NCBI RefSeq assembly: GCF_036884655.1 | Contig: NC_088357.1 | Span: 44,355,501-44,419,500, forward strand | Source of the DNA: Musa acuminata AAA Group | Taxonomy: Eukaryota > Streptophyta > Magnoliopsida > Zingiberales > Musaceae | Direction of reading: 5' to 3' | DNA length: 64,000 bases | Shown here: in pieces, positions 26,401 through 39,600 of the stretch | Layout of the letters: the number at the start of each line of letters is the position of its first letter | Position numbering within the stretch: the first letter of the stretch is position 1 | Program-made: the position numbers and the translations under genes | The notes under the pieces: generated by a model | The model's database searches: none | What the model was told of the DNA's origin: nothing | The model's input: the letters and a program-made list of their open reading frames with translations, nothing else

Positions 26401-29400
26401 TTTTTCGCTCTTCTTGTCTTCTTATTTCAGCTGGCAAAATTATCAACTGACGATATGAAAGCTGTAAATAACTTGATGTACTTGGGACAAATAGATTCCA
26501 AAAAGGCATCAGGGGCAGGTTTCTCTCTTAAATTCGATGTTCAGAAGGTAAAGTTCTTGGAGACTAGAAAAAACATGCTACAATTTTTTTTCTGGGTTAT
26601 TTCTTACAGGAAAACAAGTAAGATTGCTCCAAAGTGTTATTAGTAGTATGTAGTTTCTTTTTTAATTTGTAACTGATTGCTTAAATCTGTACTTTACATC
26701 AATCAGAAGAAACAAGCAGCAAGAAAGGAAAAGAATGATGAAGAGGAAACATGGGCACTGTCACGATTTTATCCCGTGATAGAGGTACACTTAGAATCTA
26801 TAGAGGAAACCAATTTATTCTATTCTGATGTCATATATGGTCAGCATTCATTTGAATTTATTAGATGATTAGCTGTATGCTGTTGTAGTGACAATATCAG
26901 CTAGAGAGTTAAAATGTTGAGGTGAAAAGTCCAAGAGTGTGATGATATATAACATAGGAAAATTAAAGAAAGTAGAATGAGGTGTCTTTTATTTTTATTT
27001 TTATTTTTGTACAATACTTAACCCTTTTGTGGATGCTTCATTTATGACAAGCTAGTGGACAACTATCTAATCTCAGAGAAAAAATGTTAATTTGCTAACT
27101 CTCCATCGAAGGAATTGTTCGTCTATACTTACAAGGAACGAAGCTTCATTTCTTCTATAACTTCTTTCAACTTGGAAAGTGGAAAGTGGAAACCACAATC
27201 TTTTTTGTATTACCATTCAAACTTCCATTTGGCATGGTAGTGTTCAGCATAACACACAACATAGTTACCCATATCCTTTGGAATATGACATGATCGATTG
27301 AAACATAGCTACGGATGATATAGTTGGAAACAAGATCGATTGAACCGGACTAAAAGGCTTGGGACTAGTCATGTAAATAATTTTAAAATTTAAAATATAG
27401 AATATGACAGAAACACCAAAACATTAAAAAAATTAATAATGAAAAATTAAAGTTGCTATATGATGAAAAATACTTCTACTTTCATTATTTATATAAAATA
27501 ACTTTTAATAAAATGAAAATGACCTGTACAAAATAAATAAAAATTATTGAAATCAATTCATTAAAAGTAAAATAACAGCTATTTCTTAAAAGTTAAATAT
27601 CAATTATGATGGACAAAAATATTACTGTAGCAACGAGTACTATATTGGATAACATACGTAATACCAGAAGATGCACCACCTAGAAATTTGAATAAAAGTA
27701 ATGGACTACACTATATACTTGATATATCTGTAATCATTATTAAGGTTAGGGATTAGCTGATACAAAGACAAACAAAGAATAAAAAAAATGATGAAAGTAT
27801 TCATGGCATTTTAATTATTCATGAATCCCAGGTGATTATTTTGTTTTTTTTTTTATGACACATCTCTAATTATATAAGATGTTCAGGGCTACTCTTTAAC
27901 CTCTTTTTTTTCTCTAAATATGTATCCTTTATTTTATGAGACATGGACTATAAGTATTATGACAATTGTGACAAATGGCAACTGTGATGGTTGCAACAAA
28001 TAGCAAACATTATAGTGGTAGCATCTACTTCATTTTATAATCTCAATCATAGGTTTCTTTTTCTTTTTTTCTTTTTCCTCTTTTATTATCTCATATTTTC
28101 TCTTCTCCTTCCCCTCCTTCCACTTCTCCCTTCTTTCCTTCTTTTGAGATTGTTGAATCAACTAACATGTGTGAAAACTGGCCAATTCCAATTAAATTTG
28201 ATCAATTCTAGTCAACTTCAACCTTTATATGCCCAAAATATCTCCCAAAATTAAATTGGTCTTGGAATCTTATTACGGATTGAGCATGTCATGTTGCAAT
28301 CAGACAATACTGCAAGCTAAGACAATCCACCTTACAAGTATAGCAACAACTACTGCCCTGATAAAAAACTAGTAAAATGGACCGACAAATTGGCCTAAAA
28401 CAAATCAATTTTTTTTTGAAGTTGTACACTGGAGCATTTCCTATTGTACTGTAAGAATTTCCTTTTCCTTTTTCTTTCAGGAACTAATTGAGAAACTAAG
28501 CAAAGGTGAACTATCTAAGGATGAGTATCCATACATAAATGATCCAAGTGCTACTGCTCCTGCTGCATCAAATAATGCATTAGCCCGGGCATCTACAGCT
28601 CAGCCTGCCCACTCCATGAGATCCAGAAGGACTGCCACATGGGCTAAGACTCGGAACTCTGATGATGGGTATTCAAGGTATGGATGGAAATGTTTTAGCC
28701 TCCAAAATGGTATCTTTGTTTACAAGGAACAAAACAAGTTTATGATTTGAAATATTTCTGAAGTGATTTTATGCTTTATTCTTAAATTTACTTTTTCTTC
28801 TTTTAGTTTCTGATCATTCAGCTTCTGCAGTGATTCTATACTGCGAAATGCATCTAGTGATTTCAAAAAAATGGGGCAACGAATTTTTATATTCATTATT
28901 GGTGGAGCAACACGATCTGAGGTAAAATTCCACCTTCATATGCATTCTTTGTCATAACTGTCTAAACTTTTTGTCTGCTTTGATCAGTTACGTGTGGCTC
29001 ACAAGCTTACATTAAAACTGAAAAGGGAAGTTATCCTTGGATCCTCTAGTGTGGATGATCCTCCCATGTTTATTACGGTGAGCTTTTGGTGCTTATGTCT
29101 TGTTTATATAGTAAGCTTCAAAAGACATTTTAGCTGTAATTGTTGTTCAAGAAAACACAGTATTTCACTTTTTCGTACTACAGGTAATATCCTTCCCTTT
29201 TCTATCTTAACCATACTCCTATATCTTTTCGCCTAGTGGTCAGCTTTCAGATTTTGTCAAAATATACCTATAGTTGGTTTCTGCAATTTAATAGTTGAGA
29301 GTTCCTTGTTGACTAGGAATTAATCAGCAATTTTTTTGTCTTTATCGGTAAGGAGTTTTTAGAAAATTAAGGTGTGATTAAATCTACAAAATAGGATTCA

Positions 29401-29899
29401 TATGCTATGATGATCTCTAATATTCCATGTACCAGTACAGGTCTGGTAATCAGAACTGTGAATTGCTATATACTATGATGATCTCTAAAATTCAAAGATT
29501 GGTAAGCCAGGTACATAAGCAGCAAGCAAAACACGTACAACAATCTTGGATAGGGTGGATGATCCTGATAACGCTTCAAATTCTATGAATGCATAGAGCA
29601 CACACTTAATAATGTTGCTTCTGCTTATGTACTTAAGCCTACCAAGTACATTAGTCATGTTATGTAGTTTAAGTTGGATTTCAGAGGATGTATGAGAGTA
29701 ATCACGGGCTCTTTTAACCTATACATATTTTTCTATGTTTGTGAACTGATTTTGCTATAATAGGCATGCATATTTATCATGGACTATATCTGAATTCACT
29801 GTGAAGCACAAGTCTAATATTTTTCATCTACGGCATCAAATGCAGAAACTGAAGATGCTTACCAGACAACAACCTTCACTGGAGAAGCTTCATATCTAG
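8443..29899 (+). CDS. Sec1/Munc18 syntaxin-binding protein, KEULE type
   Basis: Twenty-one exons join in frame to 663 aa, close to Arabidopsis KEULE (666 aa): 8443-8512, 11041-11099, 12180-12261, 14070-14148, 16448-16498, 16605-16701, 16841-16873, 17063-17188, 19406-19597, 19697-19780, 19879-19974, 20044-20120, 20582-20678, 22264-22389, 22481-22576, 26431-26547, 26707-26784, 28481-28677, 28831-28921, 28988-29077 and 29846-29899. All introns are GT-AG. Diagnostic stretches include [89 protein letters not shown] and [10 protein letters not shown]. The protein binds syntaxins such as KNOLLE and drives SNARE-mediated vesicle fusion at the cell plate and plasma membrane. The first exon ([19 protein letters not shown]) has no competing in-frame start. 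Large introns hold transposons. No break is seen, so it should be functional. Confidence 0.95.
12412..13628. mobile_element. Foldback element with very long inverted repeats, in KEULE intron 3
   Basis: The element starts tagatgggctaaatacag and ends with its exact complement. Inverted similarity runs inward for at least ~400 bases per arm, and with more divergence nearly to a ~100-base centre around 13000-13100. Both arms encode the same peptide in opposite directions ([15 protein letters not shown], then GGGQAIAS), which proves the palindrome without any alignment program. No transposase is visible. Long terminal repeats suggest a Mutator-like or foldback non-autonomous element. Only a TA is shared outside the ends, so the target duplication is not resolved. 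Confidence 0.8.
15132..15960. mobile_element. Non-autonomous hAT-type insertion in KEULE intron 4
   Basis: An exact 8-bp direct repeat, GTTTGAAC, flanks it at 15124-15131 and 15961-15968. The ends are CAGGGATTCAAATC and, reversed, CAAGGCTTTTAATTT. Both ends carry subterminal 'gtacc/ggtac' motifs (e.g. tcgtaccgcttagtatggg, cggtatggtac). The interior is a GC-rich segment (15230-15670) and an AT-rich run of 'acatatgtatata' repeats (15690-15870). No transposase is present. The 8-bp duplication is the hAT signature. Confidence 0.8.
24321..24438 (+). repeat. 60-bp direct tandem duplication in KEULE intron 15
   Basis: The segment beginning aataatcttccttctttgtg at 24321 recurs exactly 60 bases later at 24381 with a handful of substitutions. 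Both copies end in gatgattct-like sequence. It looks like a simple local duplication. Confidence 0.75.
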
Positions 29900-31217
29900 A
29901 TTTTGCAACTACTGCAGCTTCTTGGTTCCAAATGCAGATGGTCTTTTTTCACATTGTGATCGTAACTCCAACTTCCATGTCTTCTCGTCTTGTCAAAAGC
30001 ACACTCTCTTCGCTGCCATATCCCATCCAGTGTTTCTGTCGATGTTAGACAGGATGAATATTTCTCTTACCTGCTGCTCAATACAATTTTTGTAATACAT
30101 TTGACACCACAACAACTGAATAAAAATAAGTACCTTTTTGTCTGAATTTTTCGATGTTCCGTGAGTATTAATTGTTCTAATGTGGCTCCATCACAATGTA
30201 GTCTAGTCTCAGTTTGTTCAATATATTCTTGTTTTGGTCACGAATGAGGGTATGTATAGTCATTGTTACACGCCGATTAGTCACACATTAGAAATGGATA
30301 AGACTAAGATTGATTTATATGGATTTGATGAGTGAACTACTATTAACTTTAACTTCATTATTTTGATCAGTGGTTTGGGTGAAATGAAGTTGATAGATCA
30401 GTTAACCCATCAGACTCGGGTCATGACATTTTATATCAAAGCCGCATCTTGAGTGACATGAGGAGTCCCGGAAATGACATATCTTTCAGAATTACTATTT
30501 TAGCCTAAATTAATGTTGCCTTACATTGCCACTTAGATTGAACAGTTGATCAATATTCTCATCCTTTGCAAGAATTTCTCTCTCATGTTAGAAGTAAAAC
30601 AAAAATTCCAACTCCTAACTTTTTATTTACAAGAACACACGTTTGTTCTTCGTTTTTGTTTTGGTTGGCCCCAACAACTAAGCATCTGTGCCATATTGGA
30701 CTGGAGACACTCTAACATAGCCAACTTCTAGCCATTGTCAAGAACATGAGGTACTTTGACTCGATTTTGAGAAAGCCCATTGGTTCTATTCGACAAGTAA
30801 ACTTGTGATCACTGTACCACTAAAAATAAGTGCTTGTTGGTAAAGGGATTAGGTATTCCCCTCGAAGAGACACTCTAGCAATGCAGGAGCAGAGTTAGTT
30901 CTCTTGAGCGGGTGCACCGTGTCGTTCTATTATCTGATGCAATCTTATGATGAAACATCGGTATTTTATAGAAGATACTAAAATTAAGAAGAGCCAGATT
31001 TATTTATATAAGATAGGAGTTCCTCAAAATTTAGAGGAATTCAACAACCTACTTTAACCTTCCTAAAGGATACTACTCAACAAGAAGCCTTTTGGTGATA
31101 ATAGCCTCTAATAAGGTATAACACTAACATTAAACTTCCAATGCTTCTAACCATCTGGTTTTTTTCACTTTGTATACAACAAACTTTGTTTTCCTCTTGA
31201 ATTACTAAATATGGATA
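29900..31217. other. 3' flank of the KEULE-type gene and intergenic DNA
   Basis: An AATAAA at 30119-30124, about 220 bases past the stop, is a plausible poly(A) signal. Beyond it I see no gene. The stretch near 30260-30470 (ttacacgccgattagtcacacattagaaat) looks like old LTR-type sequence, but I found no matching second LTR or target duplication. Confidence 0.4.
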
Positions 31218-31225
31218 CCTAAAAC

Positions 31226-34200
31226 TAGGGTTTACTATACCGACACATATTGCCCTATACCAGATGGTATAATTATATGACCCAGTATTGCTCAATACAA
31301 GATTTGTATCGATCGATAACGATCAAAATATGATTTTTACCGATCGATACAAGTCGGTAATGATCAAATTTTGATTGTTACTAACCAAGGACTAAGATTG
31401 TCTTATTTCAAACAATTAATTTGACTATTTGAACAAAAGAATTTTTAAATCCTTTCCTTTCCTTTTTTTTTTAGCTTATTTTATTTTCTCAATCTCTTCA
31501 ATTATCTCAAACTCTTTTTCACTCATATATCTTTCTCATTTTTCACATTTTCACTCTCCTAAACTCAACAAAGTTACATTTTATTGATTTGATCAAATTT
31601 GAGAGATTGAGTTGAGAGGAGTAAGAGGAAAAATACTCTAATCAAGATGTATGTATTCTTTTTCTATATCTTTATTAATTTATAAGATGATTAAGCCTAT
31701 TCTATATAGTTAATATTTTAATGTTTAATATATTATTTGATATATTTTTTCATGATAAAATAGTATTAATTAAAGAGTAATTAAAATTCTTTAATATTGT
31801 GATTAGTATATTTAATACTAATTTTTTTCAAAATTAAACACTTAGTGGGTCAAATCTTTATATGTCATGTCTATTAAGGTGAATTATATGTTTGTGATAG
31901 TACAATAGATGTAATTAGGTTTTAATTAAGATTTTTTAATTATAAATAGTAGATTTAATGATGATTTAATCAAAATTTGATCAGATCAATTCAATGTTTT
32001 AATACATATTTATAATGGTGAAAGAGGATTGATTAACTATATTAATACTATAATTAGTTTATTTAATTATGATGATATCAAAATTTGACACATATTGGAT
32101 TAATTAAATATCTTTGATGCATATTAGAGTATTTGACATATTTATAATGATGAAGAAAAAATAATTAAAGAGTAATTAACTATGTTAATAGTGTAATTAA
32201 TATATTTAATTATGATTTCATCATAATTTACTTACGTTGGGTCAAATATACATATTTAATAATTTTTAGGATGTTTGATATTTTTATAATGGTAAAATAG
32301 AGATAATTATGGTTTATTTAAGTTCTTTTATTACTATAATTAGTGTATGTACTGAAATTTTTTGTGATATTAAGTTAATTCTACATATTTAATGCTGGTT
32401 GATTGACAAAGTTGGTTCATTACGTATACTTGCACTTTGTTATTTGATTTAATTTTAGTAAGAACGTGATACTAAGGGAACATGTATATGAGGATGCTTC
32501 GGATCATGCTCGACTGAAACTATCATCATTAGTAATGCATTTATTGTGACCATATCAACAAGGGTGGAGGAATCACCCAGATGAAGATATAATTGGCCAA
32601 TAGATATCCCGATATTGTAAAATGTAAGAAGGTTCTAACGGAGGTCCGTAAATCCTTTTAAGATAAGTTATAATAGGCAAGGGAAGATGCAATGAAAAAG
32701 AAGACAAGAGCTGAGGAAGAAAACTATAGGGATAAGCAAGAAAGAGTTGGTTATGATGAATGTGATGGTCGTGGTGATGAAATTGAACATGATATCATAG
32801 TTAGTATTTTTGTATCATTGGAGCATCAGTACATCTATGAGGAAGCAATGAGACATCGACAACTTGACTCACAATGAAAGCATGACTATGGTAGTAGGCC
32901 TGTGCCACAAGGAATCCAAAGGTCGACTAGCATGAGATAACCAACTGCCCCTCCTAAGTTAAGTTAAATTGGTAGTATGAGGTAAGGTGGAATCCGTGAT
33001 TTTATGAGAGGACTTGGTAGGACGTCAATACCATATGTTATTGATATTGATCCACGAGTCTATCCTTCACAAACAGCAAAATAGATAGGGATTGACGATG
33101 CATATACAAAAGAAAAGAAATGGGATGTTGGAAAGATAATTGTAAAATGGTATAACTTCCATATGATTCAAACAAATATAATCCAAGGTCCATTTTATCA
33201 AAGTATGATATCCTCTATTCAAAAATCTAGCATAGGATCAAACCACAACCAAATAGATGCACGGTGTATATTTAGATGAGGAGGCAACAAAACTAAAGGA
33301 TTGAATCAAATCCTTCAAGAGGGAGTAGGATGAATATGGGGTGACACTGATTTGTGATAGTTGGATATGGTCAACAAGAATGAGTATCATCAATTTTCTT
33401 ATTTATTGCAATAAACAGATAGTTTTTCATAAGCCAGTTAATGCTTCCGTTAAGATTCAAGATGCAAACGATATTGAAAACCTAATGGAAACCATAGTAG
33501 AGGAGATCAAATCATAGTACACTATCTAGATAGTCATCGATAATGAAGCCATATTCAAAAATGCTAATTTACAATTGATGAAAAAGAGGAAAACATTATT
33601 TTGGACTCCATGTGTAGCTTATTGCATTGCATGGATCTAATACTGAAGGATATTGTGAGCTACCATCCGTTAGCATAGCTCGAGTATAATTGATCACAAA
33701 GTTTATATATAATCTTTAATGTAAAAATATATAAATGGTGAAATACTCGGACCTAGAGTCATTCGATTTGCTATAAATTTTATTGTTTTAAAGTCAATAC
33801 AACAAAAGAAGTAGGACCTCAAGGCAAGGGTCATCTTACAAGAATGGTCTGATTCTAGGTATTCAATATTGAGCGATGGAAAAAAGATTAAAAAAAAGAC
33901 TATTCTTTCTTCTAGATTTTAGGAAATTATGAAAAAAATCATAACATGAGTGGAACCACTTTATGTTGTCCTCCGTAAAATCGATATGGACAAGCGCCCC
34001 CAATGTCTTATCTTAAATATATGCTAATTACAACAAGAGAGAAAGTCAAGAAAGCATTTAAAGATAATTCTAAGATCGAGCAATACTTATAGATCATCGA
34101 TCGTAGGACTAAAGTTCATATGGATCAAGATATCCATAATCTAGGTAAATTCATATTTGATATAATTTAATTCATAATATTTTAATATTTAAAAGGTTCT

Positions 34201-36114
34201 TACTATTGTCTAATTTTTAAATTACTAATGTAATTTAACTCATAATTTTTTAATATTTATCTTGTAGCGTATTATCTAAATTTGGTCATTCAATTTTGGA
34301 ATAATTTTAGAACGCGATTAGATTTATTGTCGGCACTAAGAAATATTATATATCAACTCTTGTCAAATACTATCGGTGCAATTGATATTATCATAGAGAG
34401 TCAATTATTTTGGAAAATAATTGATTCATTTTCCAATATTATACTTATATCGTGTCATATAGATTATAGTGAGAAAAAGTTACACATATATTGATTATAA
34501 ATTATATTTGATTTTAATTATTTATTATGTTAATAAAGTCCTATTTATATCTTTTTGCAGTCAAGTAGTGGTTACAACTTGAAGGGAATACACCAAATTT
34601 AATGAAGGTTGTTATCCGTGTAATTTCGCAGACGACATCTAGTGGTTGTGAATGTAATTGGTCAATGTTTGCATTGATTTACACAAAAGTCCACAATAGA
34701 CTATTGTATAAACGGTTAGAGAAAATGATATATGTCCACTATAACATGCGGCTAAGGTTGTCATATGGAGTTAGACAAGGAGCTAAAGGAAACAAAGATT
34801 GATTTCATCGACCTCCAATTCTATAACAAAGATTCAAAGTCAATGTTAGAGTGGGTTGAAGTAGTAGAGAACCAAGAGGATCCCCTATTTGATAAGGCGG
34901 GAGATCCTCAACATCTATGTTTTATCACTGAAGCAATAAAAAGAAAAGGAAGCACATCGCCAGTAGGAGGAATATTCCCCTCAATCATAACGTGGTGGAA
35001 GGGGCGGGAGAACATCGAGTTAGACTACTTGAGTAATTAGATACACCCAACCGTCATAGTCGTCTGCCCAGCATGCAAAGGAAAAGGCAAAGGGGAAAAC
35101 AGTAGCATTAGTCGCACTATTGAAAAAGTTGAGTTGAACAATGAAACACCTTCTCAATCGCATTGAACAACCTGCTTAGTCTAGAGACATGGTAGCGACG
35201 TGGACAGTAGTGCCTCAACCAATGATGGTGATCACGCCAAGGAGTCGATGGTCCCATCTACATAATTTGAGAGTGGTGCATGGATCAAAGAACAATATTT
35301 TACACATATCATCCAAGATTCGGATCATAGAACTCAAAAGGTATTAGTTAAGTTTATATACGAAAGGGAAAGGTAGTGGATTATTCTGAGTAGATACGAC
35401 AAAGTCTACACGATGTAAACACAGAGCAAAGCTCATCGTATTCACAATCATCGTATTATGGATAATCTTATGCCAATAATAATACGATGATAGTTGGCCA
35501 AACTTTTTTAAGCTGCAGTATGGTGATCAATCTTATGATATAAAATAGCAGATCAGAAAGTAGAAGTTCTGACATTATTCTCTATGCTTCATACTAATAT
35601 ATGCCACAATTGTACTTGCCTCATGAATCAGTATATTATGTTATGAAATCAATTTCATAATTGGGTTCGATAAACAAATCAAATTAATATACAAATTTAG
35701 AATGATATGGTAAACCAAGTATATCGATTGATTAATTACTTGATTCATTTGAACCTAAAAGCTTAAGTTGTTTAAAATAAAATTTGATAATTCAAATCAT
35801 TTCTTTGTACATAATTAATTCAATATTAATGAAAGGATGATCCAAAACATAATAAAATTACTCCTGAAAATCTGAAAAAGATATATATCACTATCCTTTC
35901 ATAATTTAGATTATTTTCCTAAATTTATATCTATTTTTAACTTTAGAACCCTATTCTAATTTTTTTTATTTTATAAATATTTTTAAAATTATTTTTTAGA
36001 ATTTTTAATATACCATTAATATATCCCAACATACGATACATCGATATATCTCAATACATACCATACCAACACATATGATCGATACATTGGTAGGGACCAA
36101 TTCAGCAATCCTTG
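31226..36114 (+). mobile_element. Full-length but dead hAT (Ac/DUF659-type) transposon
   Basis: An exact 8-bp target duplication, CCTAAAAC, flanks it at 31218-31225 and 36115-36122. The ends are TAGGGTTTACTATACC and, reversed, CAAGGATTGCTG. Subterminal 'taccgatcgatac' repeats occur at both ends. In order on the plus strand it holds a weak BED-finger relic (CKKVLTEVRKSF, near 32620), DUF659 pieces (LINFLIYCNKQIVFHKPVNAS near 33390; FWTPCVAYCIAW near 33600) and the hAT dimerisation block (CECNWSMFALIYTKVHNRL then LEKMIYVHYNMRLRL, 34645-34760). Stops and frameshifts break it throughout, so it cannot encode a transposase now. Confidence 0.85.
34602..34802 (+). pseudogene. hAT transposase C-terminal dimerisation domain fragment
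   Basis: This is the best preserved piece of the transposase in the 31226-36114 element. It carries SGCECNWSMFALIYTK, NRLLYKRLEKMIYVHY and NMRLR, the conserved core of the hAT C-terminal dimerisation region. The next segment (34765-35040) in another frame continues the acidic tail (EWVEVVENQEDPLFD), showing a frameshift between them. Confidence 0.75.
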
Positions 36115-36638
36115 CCTAAAACTACTGCTTACAGAAGTTTCTTGCTTATTTTTCTCATAATATTGCTAAAAGTATGTTCAACATATTCAATATTAACTTC
36201 ACTAGTTATAAAACCTTTCGTTTCTGCGATCACGGGTAAAAAAATAGCTGAATTTTTCCTGCAATGTGTCGCAAGTCATATAGAACAGATATAGAGCAAA
36301 AACAAAAATTATTACTCGTTGAGGCCTAAAAATCAACAAAAATGAAAGGATGAGACCGTTGTTCGTGCTGATCAAACGAGAGGCACATGTGAGGACCGTT
36401 ACTTGCTCTCCGATTGCTGCTGATTGCCACCACCACCACATCGGACTTGTACCGACATAAAACTATGAAATCACCACACGATTAAAAAGGAACTTCAACC
36501 AATTTGGGCAGCAAACTACACTAATGTTTGAAAAAGACTCTGCTCTTCGAAGACTGACCAAAATGCAGCTTGCATCTGTAAATATAATCACATAATACAT
36601 TCTTAAAATTCTTTGTCGCAAGTCTTAGATTCAGCAGT

Positions 36639-39600
36639 CTATATAAGTTGAGCTTTTTTAAGATCTGAAACAACACTCCGATCTTCGCGTCCTCTTTCAT
36701 TGTACAATACCTGCCATAAACGATGAGTTCAGCCACAGCTTGTGTTAAAAATTAGGCAACAAAAAGTGTTTCTCTAGCTAAATACTACCTTATCAATGAT
36801 ACCATATTCAACTGCTTCACTAGGACTGAAATATTTCGGACGTCTGATATCTTCCTCGATTTGCTCACGAGATTTTCCTATATGCTTCGAGTATAAGCCA
36901 ACCTGAACATGTTTGACATTACTTTCAATAATAATAATCAGAAGCATAGTTTCAAAAGCTGTCTTGGAAAACCTAGGACACTAAAAATGCTATTTCAGTA
37001 TGATGTTGCTTCTCATTCATCCTAGTTGTTATCAGTTTTGCAGAAGTCCATCATATGATCCCACCATAATGAAACCCATTCTCATATGAGCAAACAATCC
37101 ACTATAATGTTATCAGTTAACGGTGTCATATTGATCGCATTCATGTTTGTATGAACCACTATATACATCACCATATTGGTCAGGAAAAGGAGATGTAACA
37201 AAGCAAAAAATAAAATAAAAAAACAAGCAGAATACTTTCCTTTGCAATTTTCATAAAAAAGAATGGTTTCTTTTGGACATGTCAAATGCACTTAGAAAAA
37301 AGAAAGTCATGCCTGTGGTGACAAGCATAGATCTTGTTGCAGAAATTGGTTGAGGCAATTTGTTGCATGATTATGAATAGAATAAAGGTAGTCATCTTTT
37401 TCCATACATGAAAAGCTGTGTTTTAAGAAATTTTTTGTGAGGCCACGAGAAAGTCACTGTTCTAAGCACACTGACCATAATTTTAGAGAAGGGATTTACT
37501 TTTTGATCACTGGTGTCACACCGAGCACCAAATGGACTTCAATGGGGAAAAAACGTGAGAGAGCCAGGAAAGGGAGCATGCCTCCCCGGAGGAAAGAAGA
37601 ATGCAGATAAAGGAGAAGCGGATAAAGTTGAGTAGTCCTCCTAAGAACAAGACAAATCCAAGTTACATTTTCTTTCCATCCCTCTCAGACCTGTTACATC
37701 AAACAGAATAGTAAGGCTGGTACTTAAACAGCCTCAAGAGCAATCTGGGTCTAAGATTCAACCTTCACTTAAATGTATCCAAATTGGCATTAGAACCAGT
37801 CTAGGCTCGGACCAGTAGACATGCACAATTAGGAATGTTCTTAGGAGAAGCTCACTAAAGGAATCTCCAGGTGAAATATTAGGAAGCAGAACCATCTACC
37901 ATGATGGATATGCAGTTTCAAATAGTAAAATTGTAACAAGCAAGCACCTGAAGCATTAATTTGGATTATTTTCACATTAAATCCAAGAACAAATTTTCAA
38001 CTGTATAGGAGTAGATTGACTAAATTGGCTATTATATATTTTTGCAAAAGGACTTCTTACGAACATTGATATATGACTTGTACCACTAAATGGAGTAAGG
38101 ATGTGAACCCCATCATTTTTAGTATAGCTTTCTAAGAATGTTTTAGTGCTGTTATCATTGAAGTGAAGGCACGGTCAGGCACTAACTTCTCTTGGAGCCT
38201 AGAGAGAAGTACAAAGTCAAACATATCCGTTTGAAGTAATGCATTGAATATGAATAACAATGATCCATATTTTCCAAACTGAAGTACTACTAGAATTGAG
38301 ATGTAATCAATTAAAAAAAAAATGGGTAACTAGTTCAAAGGACGTTAAATACTTTGAAAAGACAAAGGTGGAGAACAAGAAGGAAGCAACAGAGAATCAA
38401 CACATCAATAATAGAGGAAAAAAGAGAGAGGAGAAGAAGAACACAACAACAGATGGATATGTTAAATCCAAATTGTTCAGTTTTAGCTTCCTTTTCAATG
38501 AAGAAAATTCTCCATATATATCAGGTTCTTTTCCTTGACGAAAAATGAAATTTTATACCTCATGGAAACAAATTCAATGTCATTTCTAATCAGGCACTTA
38601 CTGGCTTCATTGTAATGGCTTAAAGAAGTTTGGTTGAGTAATAACTTAAGACATCTACCAACTCAAGAAGAAAATCTCTAACAAATGCCAAGATGTAAAA
38701 AACAAAGATAAATAACAACATATATAAAATGATAAAGCACCTAATACAGTGCATGAGAAATGATAATATCAAGCAATCAACCAAAAACACAATTTTATAA
38801 ATCTAGGTTTCCAAAGAATAACTTTTAAATGACCTAAACAAACTTATTGCACATCATCTGGAAGATTCTTTAAAATCGGAAATGAATGGTGCTATACAGT
38901 TTCATTAGCAAAAGAGCGAACCCATACCAATTCAGCCTTCACATTTCTTATTTCTTTTCTTGCAAGTTCAACATCTGTAGCTTGACCTTGAAATCTTGCA
39001 ATAGGCTGTTTCGATAGGAGCAAAATTTAGATAATATCAGTAAGAATTTATAGATCTAATCAACAAATAAAGCAAAGAAAGAAAAGGCAACTACTTTGGT
39101 CTAAAAAGAAGATATACAATATAAAAGCCAAATATACCACAGTTCACTGAAATGTAGTGACATAAAATTACAGAATGGTGAATTTACCTGCTTTATCATT
39201 ATTGTTGATGACGGTAGAGCAGCACGGTTTCCTTTAGAACCAGCAGCCAAGAGTAGTGCAGCTTCTCCCCAAGCATTGCCAACACAGAGTGTGAAGATTG
39301 GTGGTTTCACATAACTATATTTTGAGGGAAGAAATACATTGAATTATATTAAGCATATTACAACTGATATCATTCTGCCTGATTTGCAAATTTTCATTAA
39401 TCCCCATATGAACATGAAAAGGACTGCAGTATAATCATGATAATCATAAAGTTATAAAGTAGAGAAGAAACAAGTAGAGGTAACAAAACAATTCTTTCAA
39501 AATTTCATTGCAGCAAGAAATTAAATCTTGATCTGTTACCAATTTCATCAACTGGTATATCAGACTATACCGCCTCGTATTCGCAAACAAAAAAATCAAC

